Shown piece after piece: positions 62,286-64,000 of a DNA stretch of 64,000 bases. The position numbers and the translations under genes were made by a program. Source of the stretch: Desulfofustis sp964433645 (lineage in GTDB: Bacteria > Desulfobacterota > Desulfobulbia > Desulfobulbales > Desulfocapsaceae); assembly GCA_964433645.1 (NCBI GenBank), contig CAYSSK010000001.1, forward strand, positions 1 to 64,000. The letters are read 5' to 3'. Below the pieces are notes generated by a model. The model searched no databases, was not told the DNA's origin, and saw only the letters and a program-made list of their open reading frames with translations. Positions within the stretch are counted from its first letter, which is position 1, and the number at the start of each line of letters is the position of its first letter.

Positions 62286-63761
62286 ATGGACAATTCACAT
62301 GGAGCGAGATGGATCGGTCTCGGCCTGCTGCTGGCGCTCGCCGCTTTGGCAATAATCGGTGGCCGTGCCCTGGCGGAGCAGGACGCGGCAGGAGCCGGGA
62401 CGGCTTATGTCCTGACCATCGATGGTGCGATCGGTCCGGCCACCCGCGACCATATCCTGCGCGGCCTGGCCCGAGCGGAAGACGAGGAGGCCGGTCTGCT
62501 CGTGCTGCGCCTCAATACGCCCGGCGGGCTCGATGCCTCGATGCGCGATATCATTCAGGCCATTCTCGCCGCCGACGTGCCGGTGGCCACCTGGGTGGCA
62601 CCGGCCGGTTCCCGCGCGGCCAGCGCCGGGACCTACATCCTTTACGCCAGCCACATCGCGGCGATGGCGCCATCGACGAATCTGGGAGCGGCAACCCCGG
62701 TACAAATCGGCGGCGGTCAGGACAGCCCCTCCCCGCTCGAACGGGCGCGCGATGCCTGGAATAAGGAACAAAACCCCGAAGGATCCGAGGACGGGCAGGA
62801 CGCCTCATCAGAGCAGGAGGCGGCCCCGGAACAACCGCCGGGAGATGCCATGAGCCGCAAGGTCATCAACGATGCGGTCGCCTACATCAAAGGGTTGGCC
62901 GAGCGCCATGGCCGCAACGGTGACTGGGCGGAACAGGCGGTGCGGGAGGCGGTCAGCCTGACCGCCAGCGAGGCCCTGGCCGAAAACGTCATTGACGTGA
63001 TAGCCGGGGACCTGGACGAGTTGCTGACCACCATCGACGGCCGCCAGGTCCGGATGGAATCGGGCCTGCGCCCCGTGTCGACAGCCGGCCTGACACCGAT
63101 CGAGATCGAGACCGACTGGCGCACCGATCTCCTGGCCATTATCACCAACCCGACCCTTGCCTATATGCTGCTGATGATCGGTATCTACGGGCTGATTCTC
63201 GAGGGCTACAATCCCGGAGCGCTGGTACCCGGCGTGATCGGCGGCATCTGCCTGCTGCTGGCCCTCTATTCCTTCCAGATCCTGCCGGTCAACTACGCCG
63301 GCCTGGCGCTTATCGCCCTCGGCCTGGCCCTGATTGCCGTGGAACTCTTTGTTCCATCCTTCGGTATTCTCGGAATCGGGGGGATCGTCGCGGTGGTTTT
63401 CGGCTCGGTCATCCTGTTCGATACAGATGTACCTGATTTTCGGGTTAACACCGGTCTGATCGCCGGCATGGGATTCGGCTCGGCGGCCGTCTTCGGCATC
63501 ATCGTCTGGCATGCCGCGCGCACCATCGTCAAGCCCCGCGGCGGCAGCGGCCGGGAGGCGATGATCGGTCTGCGGGCCGAAGCCCTTGACGATTTCAGCG
63601 ACGGCCGTGGCCGGGTCCACGTCCAGGGCGAGGACTGGTCGGCCCGTGCCGAGCAACCGATTCGTGCCGGCGAGACGGTGCGCATCACCGGCATGGAGCC
63701 CCAAGGATTCGTACTCACCGTTACGCCGGCATCGGCGCCCACCACCGGCAACCACCGGTAA
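62286..63761 (+). CDS. NfeD-type membrane-bound serine protease (ClpP class)
   Basis: 491 residues. Signal or first helix (9-30). The ClpP-like protease domain (about 40-255) has LNTPGGLDASM, the predicted nucleophile Ser in GSRAASAGTY, and Lys in SRKVIND. Then about five transmembrane helices (280-425) and a C-terminal NfeD OB-fold (GLRAEALDDFSDGRGRVHVQG). Such proteins cleave membrane substrates together with the slipin gene that follows by 21 bases. Confidence 0.92.
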   Translation: MDNSHGARWIGLGLLLALAALAIIGGRALAEQDAAGAGTAYVLTIDGAIGPATRDHILRGLARAEDEEAGLLVLRLNTPGGLDASMRDIIQAILAADVPVATWVAPAGSRAASAGTYILYASHIAAMAPSTNLGAATPVQIGGGQDSPSPLERARDAWNKEQNPEGSEDGQDASSEQEAAPEQPPGDAMSRKVINDAVAYIKGLAERHGRNGDWAEQAVREAVSLTASEALAENVIDVIAGDLDELLTTIDGRQVRMESGLRPVSTAGLTPIEIETDWRTDLLAIITNPTLAYMLLMIGIYGLILEGYNPGALVPGVIGGICLLLALYSFQILPVNYAGLALIALGLALIAVELFVPSFGILGIGGIVAVVFGSVILFDTDVPDFRVNTGLIAGMGFGSAAVFGIIVWHAARTIVKPRGGSGREAMIGLRAEALDDFSDGRGRVHVQGEDWSARAEQPIRAGETVRITGMEPQGFVLTVTPASAPTTGNHR

Positions 63762-63782
63762 ACCAGTAACCAGGAGAAAACC

Positions 63783-64000
63783 ATGGGTATCGATTTACTT
63801 CAATTCACGTCGATAATCGTCGTCCTGCTGATTCTGCTGATCGCCTATACGATCAAGATCCTGCGCGAATACGAGCGCGGGGTCATCTTTACTCTCGGCC
63901 GCTTCGACAAGGTCAAGGGGCCCGGGCTGATCATCGTCATCCCGCTTATTCAGCAGATAGTGCGCGTCGACCTGCGCACGGTGGTCATGGACGTGCCGAC
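63783..64000 (+). CDS. Slipin/stomatin-like SPFH protein (5' part only)
   Basis: The first 72 residues are visible: hydrophobic N-terminal helix (IIVVLLILLIAYTIKI), then EYERGVIFTLGRFDKVKGPG and the RVDLRT strand of the SPFH domain. It is cut by the window end. AGGAG lies 8 bases before the ATG. It forms a membrane scaffold that pairs with the NfeD-type protease upstream. Confidence 0.9.
   Translation, partial: MGIDLLQFTSIIVVLLILLIAYTIKILREYERGVIFTLGRFDKVKGPGLIIVIPLIQQIVRVDLRTVVMDVP

Overview
The window looks like a chromosomal stretch of a Desulfobacterota bacterium, most plausibly a Desulfobulbales-type sulfate reducer or relative (inference). The base composition is GC-rich. The F1 ATP synthase operon carries tandem b' and b subunits and no a or c genes. 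There is a cluster of NifX-like proteins with Fe-S MinD-type ATPases and a sigma-54 activator, like the ORP (orange protein) clusters of sulfate reducers. Rubrerythrin and a full molybdenum-cofactor branch are also present. No rRNA, tRNA or CRISPR array is visible.

Layout: (1) 0.2-12.5 kb: a DUF1566 protein, a glgX-SGNH-OB-HAD-NUDIX run, typA with a tiny downstream gene interrupted by an in-frame UGA, an XPB-like helicase, an exported protein, rubrerythrin with a Fur/PerR-like operator, and a degenerate HD-GYP protein. (2) 12.5-16.4 kb: an AT-richer accessory island with a DUF3800 gene coupled to a putative toxin-like partner, a small protein of a widespread mobile family, an integrase remnant and a long hairpin. 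(3) 16.4-24.8 kb: MOSC protein, moeA and moaA behind a probable Moco riboswitch, an ArsR/thioredoxin-fold pair, a large sensor kinase with response regulator, and an M24 peptidase. (4) 25.3-32.9 kb: an AbrB-like protein, a sigma-54 regulator, the ORP-like operon (NifX, REC-like, two Fe-S ATPases, two more NifX, IscU-like) and a convergent second moeA-like gene. (5) 33.0-41.8 kb: rpmH-rnpA-yidD-yidC-jag-mnmE-methyltransferase-mnmG-lgt. (6) 41.8-53.1 kb: HU, an nth/NarL-type regulator operon, a YgiQ radical SAM protein, efp with epmA, a HIT protein, mutS and an N-acetylmuramoyl-L-alanine amidase. (7) 53.1-64 kb: the atp operon, alaS, and an NfeD-type protease followed by a slipin cut by the window end.

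Two observations deserve most attention. First, the short frame at 5867-6028 (minus) has a good ribosome binding site, overlaps the typA stop, and would encode a two-helix membrane protein with a C-x-x-U motif if UGA is read as selenocysteine. A compact SECIS-like hairpin with a GGU apical loop lies 12 nt after the UGA. Second, a dispersed repeat of about 160-200 bp with internal palindromes occurs three times (window start, 17.1 kb, 44.1 kb).

Calls rest on reading motifs and context by eye; no homology search was run. Start codons were adjusted from the longest frames where a ribosome binding site, overlap or family length decided the matter.
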